A stretch of 64,000 bases of DNA from Phycisphaerales bacterium (GCA_020847535.1 JADLBU010000126.1:1-64000), one strand, 5' to 3'. Shown: positions 9,305 through 18,962, counted from the stretch's first letter. The notes: generated from the sequence alone by a model not told the origin. Numbers and translations: made by a program.

Positions 9305-9699
9305 CGGTTCAACCGGGATTCGTGGAGTGGTGTGATCGATGCCCTCGGTGTCAATGGTCACCCCAAGAGTCGCCCTTTCAGGGCTCGATGGACTTGACAC
9401 GATCTGTTCCCAAGGCTGCGCTCTGGGCTGACGAAACCGCTGCTTCGCAGCTCAAGGCCGGGATCTTGAGCGACCGGAAGTCCGCGATGAAACGTGAGCG
9501 ATGGCTGTGCCCCGCACATTTCCGATGAGCCCTTTGTGCTTCAATGCGTCAAGTGGTTGCGGCGTTGGTTCACGAGCGTTGGAGAGGAGGAAGAGGATGA
9601 AGCCCTTGTATGTTCGCCCGGTTGGAGAATGGGCCTCGGCACCTCTCCCGGGGGAGAGGAAGGCATCTCCATCCGCAGGTCGAAGGCGAACCTCTCGGT
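9305..9699. other. 395-base convergent spacer with degenerate repeat sequence
   Basis: This stretch lies between the convergent amidohydrolase and the 194-residue unknown protein. It holds a GCTGC-TTC-GCAGC hairpin at 9439-9451 and a CCTCTCCC/GGGGGAGAGG inverted repeat near 9641-9659. The part from about 9554 to 9662 resembles the sequence at 45835-45938 and is listed separately. No gene is supported. Confidence 0.4.
9554..9662 (+). repeat. Degenerate intergenic repeat, copy A
   Basis: This copy shares, in the same order, an ACGAGCGTTG block, a purine-rich GAGG-AGAG block, AAGCC and CTCGGCACCTC-CCCGG with the intergenic sequence at 45835-45938. It ends in an inverted repeat of C and G runs. 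The similarity is by eye and imperfect; neither copy is inside a gene. Confidence 0.4.
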
Positions 9700-10284
9700 T
9701 CATGGCGAGAGTGCGATGGTTGAGCCTGCGAGCGAGGCTACGGCGGGTCGTCGTCTGCCGGGGCGCTGCGGGATGGCATCGGCGGGATCTCGCGTGGAGG
9801 ACGCGGGCGATGAAACCGGCGGCTGGGCGGTTGTGGGGATGGCGCTGAGAAGAGAGGCATCAAGGCATCCAGGCACCGAGGCATCGAGTGGGGCGGGAGA
9901 TGGTTGGGCGCCCTGGGTGTTGGGTTTGCGGTTCGCGGGTGCGGTCTGCTTGTGGAGCGAATCGTGGAGGCGGATGACGGTGGTGGCGGCTTTGCGGATG
10001 GTCTCGGCGTGGCGCGGATTTTCGATGGGGGTTGCCATCACGGCTTCGAGAGACTTGATCGCGGAGAGGATGGATTGGGCGGCGATCATGCGGGCTCGCT
10101 GCTCGAGGAGGAGCGCGAGCGAATCGATGCGCAGGCGGGTTTGGGGGTCGGTGAACATCTCGGCGAGCTGGGTGTGGGTGAGGCCGGTCGCGGCGGCGAG
10201 GTCGGCGTGACCATCGAAAAGCGCCTTGAGGAGGGAATCGAGGCGTGGGTCATGGATCGTGGTGGTGTCCATGGAAGCGAGCAT
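9700..10284 (-). CDS. Unknown helical protein with Pro/Ala-rich tail
   Basis: The 194-residue protein has an N-terminal half (to about residue 110) predicted helical, with LLKALFDGHADLAAATGLTHTQLAEMF resembling a helix-turn-helix or scaffold region. A disordered Ala/Pro/Ser-rich tail follows. No signal peptide or transmembrane span is visible. The start could be ATG 10284 or the ATG four codons later at 10272. I do not recognise the family; a DNA-binding role is only suggested by the GLTHTQLAEMF segment. It stands alone, 164 bases downstream of the DUF444 stop on the same strand. Confidence 0.55.
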   Translation of the reverse strand: MLASMDTTTIHDPRLDSLLKALFDGHADLAAATGLTHTQLAEMFTDPQTRLRIDSLALLLEQRARMIAAQSILSAIKSLEAVMATPIENPRHAETIRKAATTVIRLHDSLHKQTAPANRKPNTQGAQPSPAPLDASVPGCLDASLLSAIPTTAQPPVSSPASSTRDPADAIPQRPGRRRPAVASLAGSTIALSP

Positions 10285-10448
10285 CGGGCGAGGTGGGTTG
10301 CAACACCAGCGGCGGGTGGGTGGATTCGGGAGTAATTGAGCGCATCGACACCAGATGTGCGCACAAACGTGGTAGTTACAAAGGGCGTTGGGGTGGGGAG
10401 AGGGGAACGTAAAGCGGAAAGCGTACTGGTGGCGGCGCCGCTGAAGCG

Positions 10449-11573
10449 CTACCGCCCCTGCTTGAAGAACGTCCGCAGGGATTCGAGGAGGTCATCCCGG
10501 CCGTTGACTTTGCTGGTGACCATCTTGGGGCCGAGCTCATCGGCGCGGCCATCGGGGAAGGCTTCGTGGATGACGTTGATGAACGAGCCGCTGCCGTAGC
10601 TGCTGGCGACCTGGCAGTAGCCGAACATGTTGCAGCGCGGGAGGAGCTGCTCATCGATGATCTTGATGCACAGGCGGTTGTCGGCATCGGATGAGTTGTC
10701 GCCATCGGAGAAGTGGAAGAGGTAGATGTTCCAGTCGGTGGGGTCGTAGTGCTGCTGGAGGAGCTCGAGGGCGGTCTGGTAGGCGCTGGAGATGCGGGTG
10801 CCGCCATCCTCGCGGACGCTGAAGAAGGTCTTCTTGTCGACCTCCTGGGCGCGGACATCGTGGACGATGTAGCGGCTCTCGATGCCCTCGTAGTTGCGGC
10901 GGAGCCAGGTGTCGATCCAGAAGGCCTCGAGGCGGACGAGTTCTTTCTGCTCATCACCCATCGAGCCCGAGACATCCATCATGTAGACGATGACGGCGTT
11001 GCTCTGGGGCTTCTTGACCTCGTTCCAGGAGCGGAAGCGCAGGTCGTTCTTGATCGGGATGATGATGGGGTTGTCGGGGTCGTAGATGCCCATCGAGACC
11101 TGGCGCTTCAGGGCTTCGCGATAGGTGCGCTTGAAGTGGCGGAGAGCCGCAGGGCCGATCGGCCGGATGCCGGTGTACTTGTCGCGGATGGTCGTGATCT
11201 TGTGCTGGCCGCGGGGCTGGATGCGGGGGAGCTTGAGCTCATCGGCGAGGATGTCGGCGAGCTCATCGAGCGTGACATCGACCTCGAGGGCGTGGCGACC
11301 CTCGGCCTCGCCGCCCTGGCCATGGCCTTGACCCTGGCCCTGGCCCTGGCCGACGGACTGGCCCTCTTCACCCTCGCCCATGCCCACACCGCCGGAGTTA
11401 TCGCCGTAGCGGAAGGTGGGGATGTCGATGTCGTGGATGGGGACGGAGACGACGCGCCGGCCTTCGCGAGCGAGGATGTCGCCACGCGAGATGAACCTGC
11501 GCAGGTCCTTGCGGATCTTCCCGCGCACGATCTGGCGGAAGCGCTGATGGTCTTGTTCGATCTTGTTCACCAT
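10449..11573 (-). CDS. DUF444 / YeaH-family von Willebrand A-like protein
   Basis: The 374-residue protein shows the N-terminal basic region (DHQRFRQIVRGKIRKDLRRFI), a Gly/Gln/His low-complexity insert (GQGQGQGQGHGQGG, about residues 78-88) and a vWA-like domain with a MIDAS motif DVSGSM near residue 198. It ends in the DLLESLRTFF tail typical of YeaH/YhbH proteins. In other bacteria it is encoded with the PrkA serine kinase and SpoVR and acts in stationary-phase or sporulation stress. Neither partner is encoded in this window, so it is either isolated here or its partners lie elsewhere. Confidence 0.9.
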   Translation of the reverse strand: MVNKIEQDHQRFRQIVRGKIRKDLRRFISRGDILAREGRRVVSVPIHDIDIPTFRYGDNSGGVGMGEGEEGQSVGQGQGQGQGHGQGGEAEGRHALEVDVTLDELADILADELKLPRIQPRGQHKITTIRDKYTGIRPIGPAALRHFKRTYREALKRQVSMGIYDPDNPIIIPIKNDLRFRSWNEVKKPQSNAVIVYMMDVSGSMGDEQKELVRLEAFWIDTWLRRNYEGIESRYIVHDVRAQEVDKKTFFSVREDGGTRISSAYQTALELLQQHYDPTDWNIYLFHFSDGDNSSDADNRLCIKIIDEQLLPRCNMFGYCQVASSYGSGSFINVIHEAFPDGRADELGPKMVTSKVNGRDDLLESLRTFFKQGR

Positions 11574-11936
11574 GGGTCCCGCTCGTCCGTGAGGCTGGGT
11601 GGTGGCCGATCTGGCTGTCCGTCCGGGAACAGCCGTTCACGTGTGTTCCGGTCGGTCGCGAAGCCTTCCGCTTCCGGGACCGGAGATCCAACTACAAGAC
11701 CGGCCCGTCCCCGTGAAGGGCGCGGGCCGGCTCTCCTGAAAGTCCAGTCCCAGATGTCTATACGGGTTCGACGATCGAAAGATTCCGCTTGAACAGGGTA
11801 GGAAAGAACCCCCGACCCCTTACTACCGCGGCCCCCCCACCCTTTACGACCCCCCCCACCCGCAATGTGACCGTATCGACCCCGATAATGGTATTGACGC
11901 TGGTGGTTCGTCGTTTGTTCCCTGTTTGTGCCGAAG
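11574..11936 (-). promoter_or_regulatory. Long structured upstream region of the DUF444 gene
   Basis: This 363-base stretch has no gene. Read on the minus strand it contains a possible -10 TATAGA (11757-11762) and then, towards the gene, a strong CCGGCCCG/CGGGCCGG stem (11700-11707 with 11723-11730). A GGCTGT/ACAGCC stem (11613-11618 with 11629-11634) follows. Upstream are two copies of a run of seven or eight C, then A, then CCC (11832-11842 and 11850-11861), which put G-tracts on the gene strand. A structured 5' leader is plausible but unproven. Confidence 0.3.
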
Positions 11937-12968
11937 TCATAGCTTCTTAGAGATGTGGCGGGAGAGCCAGGCCGCCGAGGCCAACCCGATCGGGATCGCC
12001 AGGGCGATCTCGATGACGCGGTTGATGAGGTCGGCGGCGAGACCCAGGGTCAGGGCTGACCCGGCACCCCCGCCTCCGCCCCCCGCAATGCCGCCGGCCG
12101 AGGATGCGCTCTCAGAACCACCCCCCGCAAGGACGGACGACAGCACGCCCACGGACCACTCGCGTACACCCAGTGCCGATCCGATGATCGGCAGCGCTGC
12201 CACAGACTGCGAGATACCGGCGAGCGCCGTCGCCTGCACCAGGCCGATCGGTCGGCCCATGAGCTCGAATGCAACCAGGTAGCGGACGACCCAGATGGAT
12301 GAATCGGCGAGCCGGACGGCGAACGCGGCGATGATGCTGGAGCGGATGCCTGGTCGTGGGGATGCGGGCTGGCGATCTGAACGGCGCAGGCGGAGCAGGT
12401 GGTTCGCAAGACAGGCACCGAGGCAGATGGGGATGAGGGCGGAGAGCAGGAGCGATGTGGAGTGCAGCCAACCTCGCTGGCTGTAGCCCAAGGCCAGGAG
12501 GATGAGGATTGCAGCGCACGCTGCGCTGATGCCGACGGCGTGCAGTACGATGCGGGCCGAGTGCTTGATGGGGATGCGGTTGATCGCGGCGTGGTAGGTG
12601 ATCCGACCTGCGAGGCCGGGCTTGATGGGGAGGTAGTTGGCAAGCCAGGAGGCGCCCATGAGGGCGGCCATTTCTCCGAGCGCGACGCGTCCGAAGGGCC
12701 GGGTGAGGATCCAGAAGGCGAGCGTGGTGAAGAGCCAGTTGGCAAGGGGGAGGGTGCAGGCGATCACGATGAGCCAGGCCGGTGCGTTTTGCGCTGAATC
12801 GATCGCCCTGGCGATCTCATCGCGGTGTGTTGGTGACCGCAGCATCCAGACTGCGACACCCAGGAGCACCACACCGACAACCATGCCCACCGCCGTCCGG
12901 GCAGTCGCTGTTCCCCGGTAGGTGATGCGGGTCGAGCCCGTATCTGCGTGGTCGGGCGCTGCGGTCAC
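11937..12968 (-). CDS. Flippase-like (LPG synthase TM-region family) membrane protein
   Basis: The 343-residue polytopic protein has about eight membrane spans. It matches the lysylphosphatidylglycerol-synthase-TM / YbhN-type family, with LGEMAALMGASWLANYLPIKPG and later ASISQ-like and GVREWSVG segments in the expected order. Members of this family move or recognise lipid-linked substrates. A Gly/Ser-rich loop (about 280-300) interrupts the penultimate region. The start is a GTG at 12966-12968 overlapping the stop of the upstream gene as GTGA, so translation is coupled. Substrate is unknown. Confidence 0.8.
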   Translation of the reverse strand: MTAAPDHADTGSTRITYRGTATARTAVGMVVGVVLLGVAVWMLRSPTHRDEIARAIDSAQNAPAWLIVIACTLPLANWLFTTLAFWILTRPFGRVALGEMAALMGASWLANYLPIKPGLAGRITYHAAINRIPIKHSARIVLHAVGISAACAAILILLALGYSQRGWLHSTSLLLSALIPICLGACLANHLLRLRRSDRQPASPRPGIRSSIIAAFAVRLADSSIWVVRYLVAFELMGRPIGLVQATALAGISQSVAALPIIGSALGVREWSVGVLSSVLAGGGSESASSAGGIAGGGGGGAGSALTLGLAADLINRVIEIALAIPIGLASAAWLSRHISKKL

Positions 12969-15841
12969 CTGCCGCCGCCTCCGCTGAAGCCCGGCAGGTC
13001 GGTCGATTGTCCGGGCTTGGAGGCGGCGATCATCCCGTATACATCCGGGCCCCCGCGGGTTGCGTAGGTCATCATGCCTTCTCCGAGCCGCTGTGCGAGC
13101 AGCGTCGCGAACGGGGCGACCCGTGGATCACCGGAGTTTTCCCACTGGGCCAGCAGCGGGTCGGTGGCGGCGGCGATGTGGGTGGCGAGCATGATGATCG
13201 CCGCCGCCGGATCGGTCTCGGCGCGCACGGCATCATCGAACGGCTTCATGGGGGCGAGGACGGCCGCCGGCGGCAGGACCGCGAGGAGGAGCATGCGGGA
13301 CTCACGGCTGAGGGTCGGGTAGCGTGCCGCGGCGGCGTCGGCGATCGCCTTGATTTCCGGGTCCGTCAACCTCATCGGGATGCCGGTCGAATCGTCGATC
13401 GGGTTGAGGAGCTTGGCGCGTGTCGCGACGACCAGGGCGGCGAGTTCGGGTTCGGTCGCCGCGGCGATCCTTGCGGGGATGTCCGCCGGAGGGGGGGTTG
13501 CGAGCGAACCGCGCACCTGGGCGTTGCTCTCGCGCTGAAGGCAGAGGGCCCCGGGCGAGAGGACACCGCCCTCATCCTGCACGAACCCCTGCATGAGGCG
13601 CCAGCGCTGCCGGACGGCTCGATCGGAGCACTCCTCGACAACCCACCCCGCCGAGCCTGCATCGGGCCAGTACTTGAGCTCGACGACCTCGTTGGGCATG
13701 AGTCGCAGGCGCCGGGCGATCGATGTCACCTCGGGCTTGAGGTATGCCCGGACCGATGAGAGCCCGACTTCCATGCTCGACCCGATCAGGAGCTGCGAGT
13801 TGATCGCGCGGTCCGAGCCGATTCCCAGCGGGACGGGAGAGGAGTTTCGCAGGCGGACGGTCAGGAGCGTGCGCTCCAGGGGGTCGGCACGCACAGGCGT
13901 GGCCTGGAAATCGATATCCATGAACATCTGCCCGCCCTCGGGGAGGCGGTCGATCCACGCGGGGATGCCCGCGGCGAATCGCCGCGCCCGCTGGGAAAGG
14001 TCTCCCTCGACGTCCTTGGTGCCGAGCAACTCTCGCAGCCGGGCGTACGCGACCATTGCATCGAGCGTTTGCGGAGCGGCTCTCCAGACCGTCCGGTAGG
14101 TTTCGATGGCGCTCTTGGTGTCGCCCTTGGCGCGATAGGTATCGGCAAGGCCGATCTGCGCTGAGACGCGCAGGTCGAACACGGGCTTGAAGGCGGCCAG
14201 GGCCTCATCGAAGCGGTTGGCCCGCAGCATCGCCCAGCCCCGCGCGGTGATGAGGTCGGGATCCGCGGGATCCACCCTGTAGGTGGCGAGCACGCGATCA
14301 ATCTCGCTCAGCAGCACCTCAGGGCCGGGCGCGAATGCCGGGGGCTGCTTGTATACCGACGGGTCATCGGCCGGTGGCCGGGATGTTGCCTGGGCGTCAG
14401 GGCCGCCTGCCGCGGGCGGCGGAGAGGTCGGCGGGACCGCCGCTGGAGCGGGCGCGGGTGCAGGCGCGGGAACAGGCGGCGGCGTGGTTGGGGCTGCGGA
14501 GCGGCCGGGGGTTTGAATGGAGTTGGCGGGCACCGCATCGAGCTTGGCGGGCGCCGGCGCCTCCTTGACGATCGGCGCAACGTACAGGTTGGCCCAGCCG
14601 TACGTCTGGATCAGCCCGAGTTCGAGCGCCAGCGCCAGTTCGCGCGCCCTGTTCTCATCCATCTCCTCCTGGCGCAGGCGCGGATCGGCGAGTTCTTCGA
14701 GCCGCGCGGCGACCGTGGCGCGAAGGTCCGCGGCGGAGGCCGCGGCGGTGATCATGTCGTTGGCTTCGATCGCGGCAACCAGGCGGACGCGCTCGATCAG
14801 GGGTTCGAGGCGAACCTCGTGCGGGTAAGGGACGCCCACGGTCGAAACGAGGGCGGCCTCCATGGCTTCGCGTTGGCGAGCGGTCTGGAGTCGATAGGTC
14901 TGCACCTGCAGGTTGATCTCCTTGACCACGGACTGCGGGCCTTCGACACCCCAGCGAGAGAACATGCGTTCGCGCGCCAGCATGAGCGGCACCGCCATGC
15001 CCTCGTGCTGGAACATCGCGGCGATGTTGTCCTGGAAGCGGATGGACTCGGCGAACGCGCCGAGGGCTGCAAGTTCGCGCGAGATGGCGATCTGGGTCTC
15101 GGGATCGGTGGGCTCGGCGAGCAGCAGGTTGCCCAGAAGCTCGAGCCTTCCGACCGGATCCTCGACGCGTTCGGCGTAGTACGCGACGGCGGTAGCGGCG
15201 GCGTCACGGTTGGTGACATCCAGCGTGGTCGCCTGCTTGAGGAACGTGACGAAGCCCTTGTCATCGCCCAACTGCTGGCAGAGCCCGGCCGCATCCATGG
15301 CCAGCCGGCTGCGGACGGATGCATCGATCGATTCCCCCGCGGGACCGAGGAGCTTGCGGAGCTGTTCGAGCCGGGCCTCGGCGGTGTCCGACTCTGCGAG
15401 CCGGAGGTTGATGAGCCTGAGCTGAATGACCGTGTCCTTGGGATCCTTCCGGAGCAGCTCACGGCACAGCTCCTCCGCCAGCGTGTGATCCTCCGCGGCG
15501 GTGGCAGCGCCTAATCGCCAGCGCGCGACGTTCTCTTCGGACCAGAGTTCCTGCGCGACGCCCAGGATCGCGGCGGCGATCTTGTGATCGCGTGCGGCGG
15601 GGCTGTCCTGAAGCCCCAGATCCGCGAACGTGATGCGCACGATGTTCCGCCCGGCAAGCTCCTTGATATCGATCGGGGCCGACTGTTCGGGCTTGGGCGC
15701 TTCGGGGGGCGCAGCGGGAGGCGTTGAGACGGCGGGTTGGAATGCCGAGGCGGCGGTTGCGGAAGCATCCAGGAAGCCGGCCGACGCGATCGCCAGGGCG
15801 GACCAGAGGCAGACGGCACGGCAGGGTGAGGTATTGAGCAT
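12965..15841 (-). CDS. Large secreted TPR-like repeat protein
   Basis: The 958-residue protein has an N-terminal signal peptide (hydrophobic AVCLWSALAIASAGF, cleavage near ASAFQ). Helical TPR-like repeats cover about residues 80-430 (for example LAEELCRELLRKDPKDTVIQL and ALAAFKPVFDLRVSAQIGLADTYRAKGDTKSAIETYRTV). A long Pro/Ala linker lies at about 435-510, with a C-terminal helical region after it. Such proteins act as periplasmic scaffolds; no partner can be named. It sits between a small membrane protein (31 bases upstream) and the flippase-like gene, which it overlaps by four bases, so the three probably form one operon. Confidence 0.8.
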   Translation of the reverse strand: MLNTSPCRAVCLWSALAIASAGFLDASATAASAFQPAVSTPPAAPPEAPKPEQSAPIDIKELAGRNIVRITFADLGLQDSPAARDHKIAAAILGVAQELWSEENVARWRLGAATAAEDHTLAEELCRELLRKDPKDTVIQLRLINLRLAESDTAEARLEQLRKLLGPAGESIDASVRSRLAMDAAGLCQQLGDDKGFVTFLKQATTLDVTNRDAAATAVAYYAERVEDPVGRLELLGNLLLAEPTDPETQIAISRELAALGAFAESIRFQDNIAAMFQHEGMAVPLMLARERMFSRWGVEGPQSVVKEINLQVQTYRLQTARQREAMEAALVSTVGVPYPHEVRLEPLIERVRLVAAIEANDMITAAASAADLRATVAARLEELADPRLRQEEMDENRARELALALELGLIQTYGWANLYVAPIVKEAPAPAKLDAVPANSIQTPGRSAAPTTPPPVPAPAPAPAPAAVPPTSPPPAAGGPDAQATSRPPADDPSVYKQPPAFAPGPEVLLSEIDRVLATYRVDPADPDLITARGWAMLRANRFDEALAAFKPVFDLRVSAQIGLADTYRAKGDTKSAIETYRTVWRAAPQTLDAMVAYARLRELLGTKDVEGDLSQRARRFAAGIPAWIDRLPEGGQMFMDIDFQATPVRADPLERTLLTVRLRNSSPVPLGIGSDRAINSQLLIGSSMEVGLSSVRAYLKPEVTSIARRLRLMPNEVVELKYWPDAGSAGWVVEECSDRAVRQRWRLMQGFVQDEGGVLSPGALCLQRESNAQVRGSLATPPPADIPARIAAATEPELAALVVATRAKLLNPIDDSTGIPMRLTDPEIKAIADAAAARYPTLSRESRMLLLAVLPPAAVLAPMKPFDDAVRAETDPAAAIIMLATHIAAATDPLLAQWENSGDPRVAPFATLLAQRLGEGMMTYATRGGPDVYGMIAASKPGQSTDLPGFSGGGGR

Positions 15842-15872
15842 GTTCGGTTCAGGCGCCCTGTCAGGGTGTCTA

Positions 15873-16199
15873 TCAGGGTTTGAATAACGCGATCAGGACC
15901 ATGGCCATGGGAACTCCGACGAAGATGCAGAAGCACGCGGCTTCCATGGACCAGATCATCGGCTTGCTGGCCTTTCGGAACCACCGATCCGCAACCAGGA
16001 CCATGAAGACAAACAGGCCTCCGGCGGCCAGCGCCGCCCCCAGGCCCCATCGCACCGATGCCATCCGGCCCAGCAATCCGTGCTGGGACGAGAGCACCAT
16101 AAGCCCGGCGGTGGTCATCGCCGCCGCCCACGCCGTGCCGGCGATCATGCGCAAGGGCATGCCGAGCCGGTGAGAGAAGCGAAGGTGCCTGAAGGTCAA
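15873..16199 (-). CDS. Small three-span membrane protein
   Basis: The 108-residue protein has three hydrophobic stretches (residues about 17-37, 50-70 and 84-105) and no recognisable motif. The first codon is probably TTG at 16199, which has GGAG six bases upstream; an internal ATG at 16160 would give 95 residues without a Shine-Dalgarno site. It is the first gene of an apparent operon with the TPR protein and the flippase-like protein. Confidence 0.6.
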   Translation of the reverse strand: MTFRHLRFSHRLGMPLRMIAGTAWAAAMTTAGLMVLSSQHGLLGRMASVRWGLGAALAAGGLFVFMVLVADRWFRKASKPMIWSMEAACFCIFVGVPMAMVLIALFKP

Positions 16200-16341
16200 G
16201 GGGTGCTCCGCAAGCGTTGTACGTCGCCGCCGACTATGGCGTTCGAGTGGTGTGTGTCAGAAGTTCGTTGGCAGCGGCATGCATGAATTCACGGCCTTCT
16301 CCGGCGTTTCGACGGCAACGGACTTCTATTTCAGGCCACTC

Positions 16342-16384
16342 GGTCGTCGCTGACTCCTGCGTTCTAGGTCGTCGCTGACTCCTG
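16342..16384. repeat. 18-base direct repeat spanning the stop codon of dus
   Basis: GGTCGTCGCTGACTCCTG occurs at 16342-16359 and again at 16367-16384, a 25-base period. The second copy encodes the last residues of the dihydrouridine synthase (QESATT) and the first lies just after its stop, so the 3' end of the gene has been duplicated in tandem. Confidence 0.9.
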
Positions 16385-17515
16385 GAGTTCAAAGAATCCG
16401 CCGCGGAGCCCGCCGGCCGCGAACCGGTCGAGAGCGAAATGGACATCCCCGGCCGAGCGGGCGCTGCGCACCGCCTCCTTGAACGGCTTGACGCCGATCG
16501 GCTTGCCCGCTGCATCGGTGCCGGTGAGTCGCTTGGCGAACCAGCTTACACGGCGGTTGATCTGGAAGAGAGCGTACCGATCATCGCGCTGCACGCGCAT
16601 GAGCTCGAAGTACCGGCGGATGATCTCGATGATGCGGGGGATCCCCGGCGCCTCCTCTACGGCGCCGGTGGTCTGGAGGCTCCAGCAGTCGCGGAAGATC
16701 CACGGGGTTGAGAGCGCCCCGCGGCCGATCATGACACCCTGGCAACCGGTGCGCTCGATCATGCGCAGGGCATCGGCCGGCTCGCGCACATCGCCGTTGC
16801 CGACGATGGGGATGCGCCCGCCGATGGTCTCGACCACGCGGGCGATCCCGTCGTGGATGACTTCGCCTGAGAACTTCATCTCCGTGGTGCGGCCGTGGAC
16901 GGTGACGGCGGCGACCCCGGCATCGGCGAGCATGCGTGCCAGGCCGGGGGAGCAGGCGTTGCCGGCGGCGTAGTCGGCATCGTGCCAGCACAGGCGCATC
17001 TTGCAGGTGAGCGGGACGGGGATGGGGGCTGATCCTGGCGCGATGAGCTGGGCATCGCCGATTCTTCTGGCCCACTCATCGCGATCCAGGGGCGTCTTCT
17101 CGAGTTCGCGGGCGACCCGCTCGGCGATCCGGGCTGCGCGCGGCAGGTCGGTGAGGAGTTTGGAGCCGCCATCTTTCTTGGTGACCTTGTCGACGGGGCA
17201 GCCCATGTTGATGTCGATGACGGTGGCGCCGTGCTCGACGGCCCAGCGGGCGCCCTCGGCCATGATCTCGGGATCGCTGCCGTATAACTGCATGCAGACC
17301 GGCTTGTCGGTGGCATCGGTCTTGGCCAGGTCGAGGCTGGTCGCGGTGCCCCGGAGGAGGCCTTGGGGGCTCAGGAGATCGGTGCATGCCATGCCCAGGC
17401 CCCCCTGCTCCCGGCAGATGGTGCGGAAGGCCAGGTCGCAATAGCCGGCGATCGGGGCGAGCAGGAGGTTGGTCCTGAGGCGGATGGGGCCGATCTGGAG
17501 GGGGAGGCCGATCAC
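16364..17515 (-). CDS. dus: tRNA-dihydrouridine synthase (Dus family)
   Basis: The 383-residue FMN enzyme reduces uridines in tRNA D-loops using NADPH. Visible marks are the N-terminal LAPIAGYCDLAFR, the catalytic-cysteine region DINMGCPVDKVTKKDGGSKLL (about residues 98-119), the TVHGRTTEMKFSG segment, GNGDV, and GVMIGRGALSTPWIF. This order is that of DusB-like proteins. There are insertions around residues 135-170 (ARRIGDAQLIAPGSAPIPVP). The start is a GTG at 17513-17515. The C-terminal coding end is part of an 18-base tandem duplication. Confidence 0.93.
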   Translation of the reverse strand: MIGLPLQIGPIRLRTNLLLAPIAGYCDLAFRTICREQGGLGMACTDLLSPQGLLRGTATSLDLAKTDATDKPVCMQLYGSDPEIMAEGARWAVEHGATVIDINMGCPVDKVTKKDGGSKLLTDLPRAARIAERVARELEKTPLDRDEWARRIGDAQLIAPGSAPIPVPLTCKMRLCWHDADYAAGNACSPGLARMLADAGVAAVTVHGRTTEMKFSGEVIHDGIARVVETIGGRIPIVGNGDVREPADALRMIERTGCQGVMIGRGALSTPWIFRDCWSLQTTGAVEEAPGIPRIIEIIRRYFELMRVQRDDRYALFQINRRVSWFAKRLTGTDAAGKPIGVKPFKEAVRSARSAGDVHFALDRFAAGGLRGGFFELQESATT

Positions 17516-17792
17516 TGGTGCAGTTTATTCGGGCCGGGGGCGGGGTTCCTGGGTCGGCCGGGCTGCTGCGAGCGGAGGTGATGGCCGATACCGGCCGATA
17601 TCGCGTTACCTGGTGTCCACGATGTGAAGCGGGGTTGGGGGTGTGGGTGTGGGTCGCGCGGCGAACCACCTAGCATTCAGGCCCTGGCGTGATTCGGGCC
17701 CGGTTTGACCCGGTATTCAGGGCCGAGTCGGATCTGCAATCCAGAGTCTTTCAGCTTGAGACTTCCGGCTTTTGGCGATCGGAGAGTTCATC

Positions 17793-18962
17793 ATGACCAT
17801 GACTTCTAAGGTTCGTTGTGGGTTTCGGCGATCTGGTTGGTTGATGGCAGGGTTCCTGTCGCTCTTGGCGAGCACGGGCATGGCTCAGACCCTGGAGCCC
17901 GAGGAACCAGCGGAGCAGCGGCCCGCAGAGCCGGCCGGATCGCTGGTGCTGGTGGGCAAGCCGGTCCTGACGATCGGGGCCTCGGAGATGGACCTGGGGA
18001 CGATCCTGGATGTCAACAAGGCCCAGTTCAAGATCGATTTCACCAATACCGGGGATGGCGTGCTGGTGATCACCCGAGTGCAGCCCTCCTGCGGCTGCAC
18101 GGCGGCGACGCCGAACAAGACCGAGTACATGCCCGGTGAGAAGGGTGTGATCGAGGGCGAGTTCGACCCTCGCGGCAAGGAAGGCATCCAGTCCAAGACG
18201 ATCACGATCTTCACCAACGATGCCGATCACCCCTCATCGGTCGTGACCTTCAAATCCAACATTGAGCCGCTGGTGAAGCTCGAGCCCAAGGTGCTGAACT
18301 TCGGCAAGGTGGACAAGGCCCAGGGCAAGAGCATGTTCGTCACACTCACCTGCGGCACCCCCGGCTTCGAGGCCACGCTGGCGACCGGGAGCGATGACCG
18401 GTTCCAGGCGAGCGTGGTGAAGACCGAGGAGGTCGAGATCAACGGCAAGAAGGTTCGGCGGTCGACCGTCGAGGTCTCGGTGAACAAGGGCGCTCGCGTC
18501 GGGCGCGGGACCTCCACGATCGCGGTGCGGACCAACGAGGCGCGCGCGGACCTGGTCAACATCCAGGTGGTGGCCGAGGTGACCGGCGAGTTCGAGATCA
18601 CACCATCGCCGACAACGCTGGGCAACCTGCCCGCGGGCCAGCCCTTCGAGGCCAAGATCGTGCTCAAGAGCCGCAACGGCAAGCCGATCAAGGTCAAGGG
18701 TGTGGAACTTCGCCGGCCGACCAACCTGGGCCTGGAGACCGCAGTCGAGAGCAACGAGTACAACACGATGCACACCGTGACGATCAAGGGCAACGCGCCG
18801 CAGCGCTCGGGCGCGATGCAGGGTGAACTGGCCGTGCTCACCGAAGAGCCCGGGGAGGAAGAGGTCGAGATCAAGTTCTACGGGTTCGTCCGGCTCGCGG
18901 GCGGACAACCGCTGCCGCCGATCCCGGCCACCCAGCCCCAGCCGACGACCACGGTCCGGTGA
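17793..18962 (+). CDS. DUF1573 repeat protein, exported
   Basis: The 389-residue protein has a signal peptide (GWLMAGFLSLLASTGMAQ). The DUF1573 domain follows, with its hallmark IDFTNTGDGVLVITRVQPSCGCTAATP (Cys-Gly-Cys) and GVIEGEFDPRGKEG. Further immunoglobulin-like beta domains run to the C-terminus (FGKVDKAQGKS, VEVTGEFEI...). DUF1573 proteins are periplasmic and of uncertain role. GGAG at 17781-17784, eight bases before the ATG at 17793, supports this start; the frame begins seven codons earlier. A terminator follows, then a rhodanese and a MauE-like gene. Confidence 0.9.
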   Translation: MTMTSKVRCGFRRSGWLMAGFLSLLASTGMAQTLEPEEPAEQRPAEPAGSLVLVGKPVLTIGASEMDLGTILDVNKAQFKIDFTNTGDGVLVITRVQPSCGCTAATPNKTEYMPGEKGVIEGEFDPRGKEGIQSKTITIFTNDADHPSSVVTFKSNIEPLVKLEPKVLNFGKVDKAQGKSMFVTLTCGTPGFEATLATGSDDRFQASVVKTEEVEINGKKVRRSTVEVSVNKGARVGRGTSTIAVRTNEARADLVNIQVVAEVTGEFEITPSPTTLGNLPAGQPFEAKIVLKSRNGKPIKVKGVELRRPTNLGLETAVESNEYNTMHTVTIKGNAPQRSGAMQGELAVLTEEPGEEEVEIKFYGFVRLAGGQPLPPIPATQPQPTTTVR

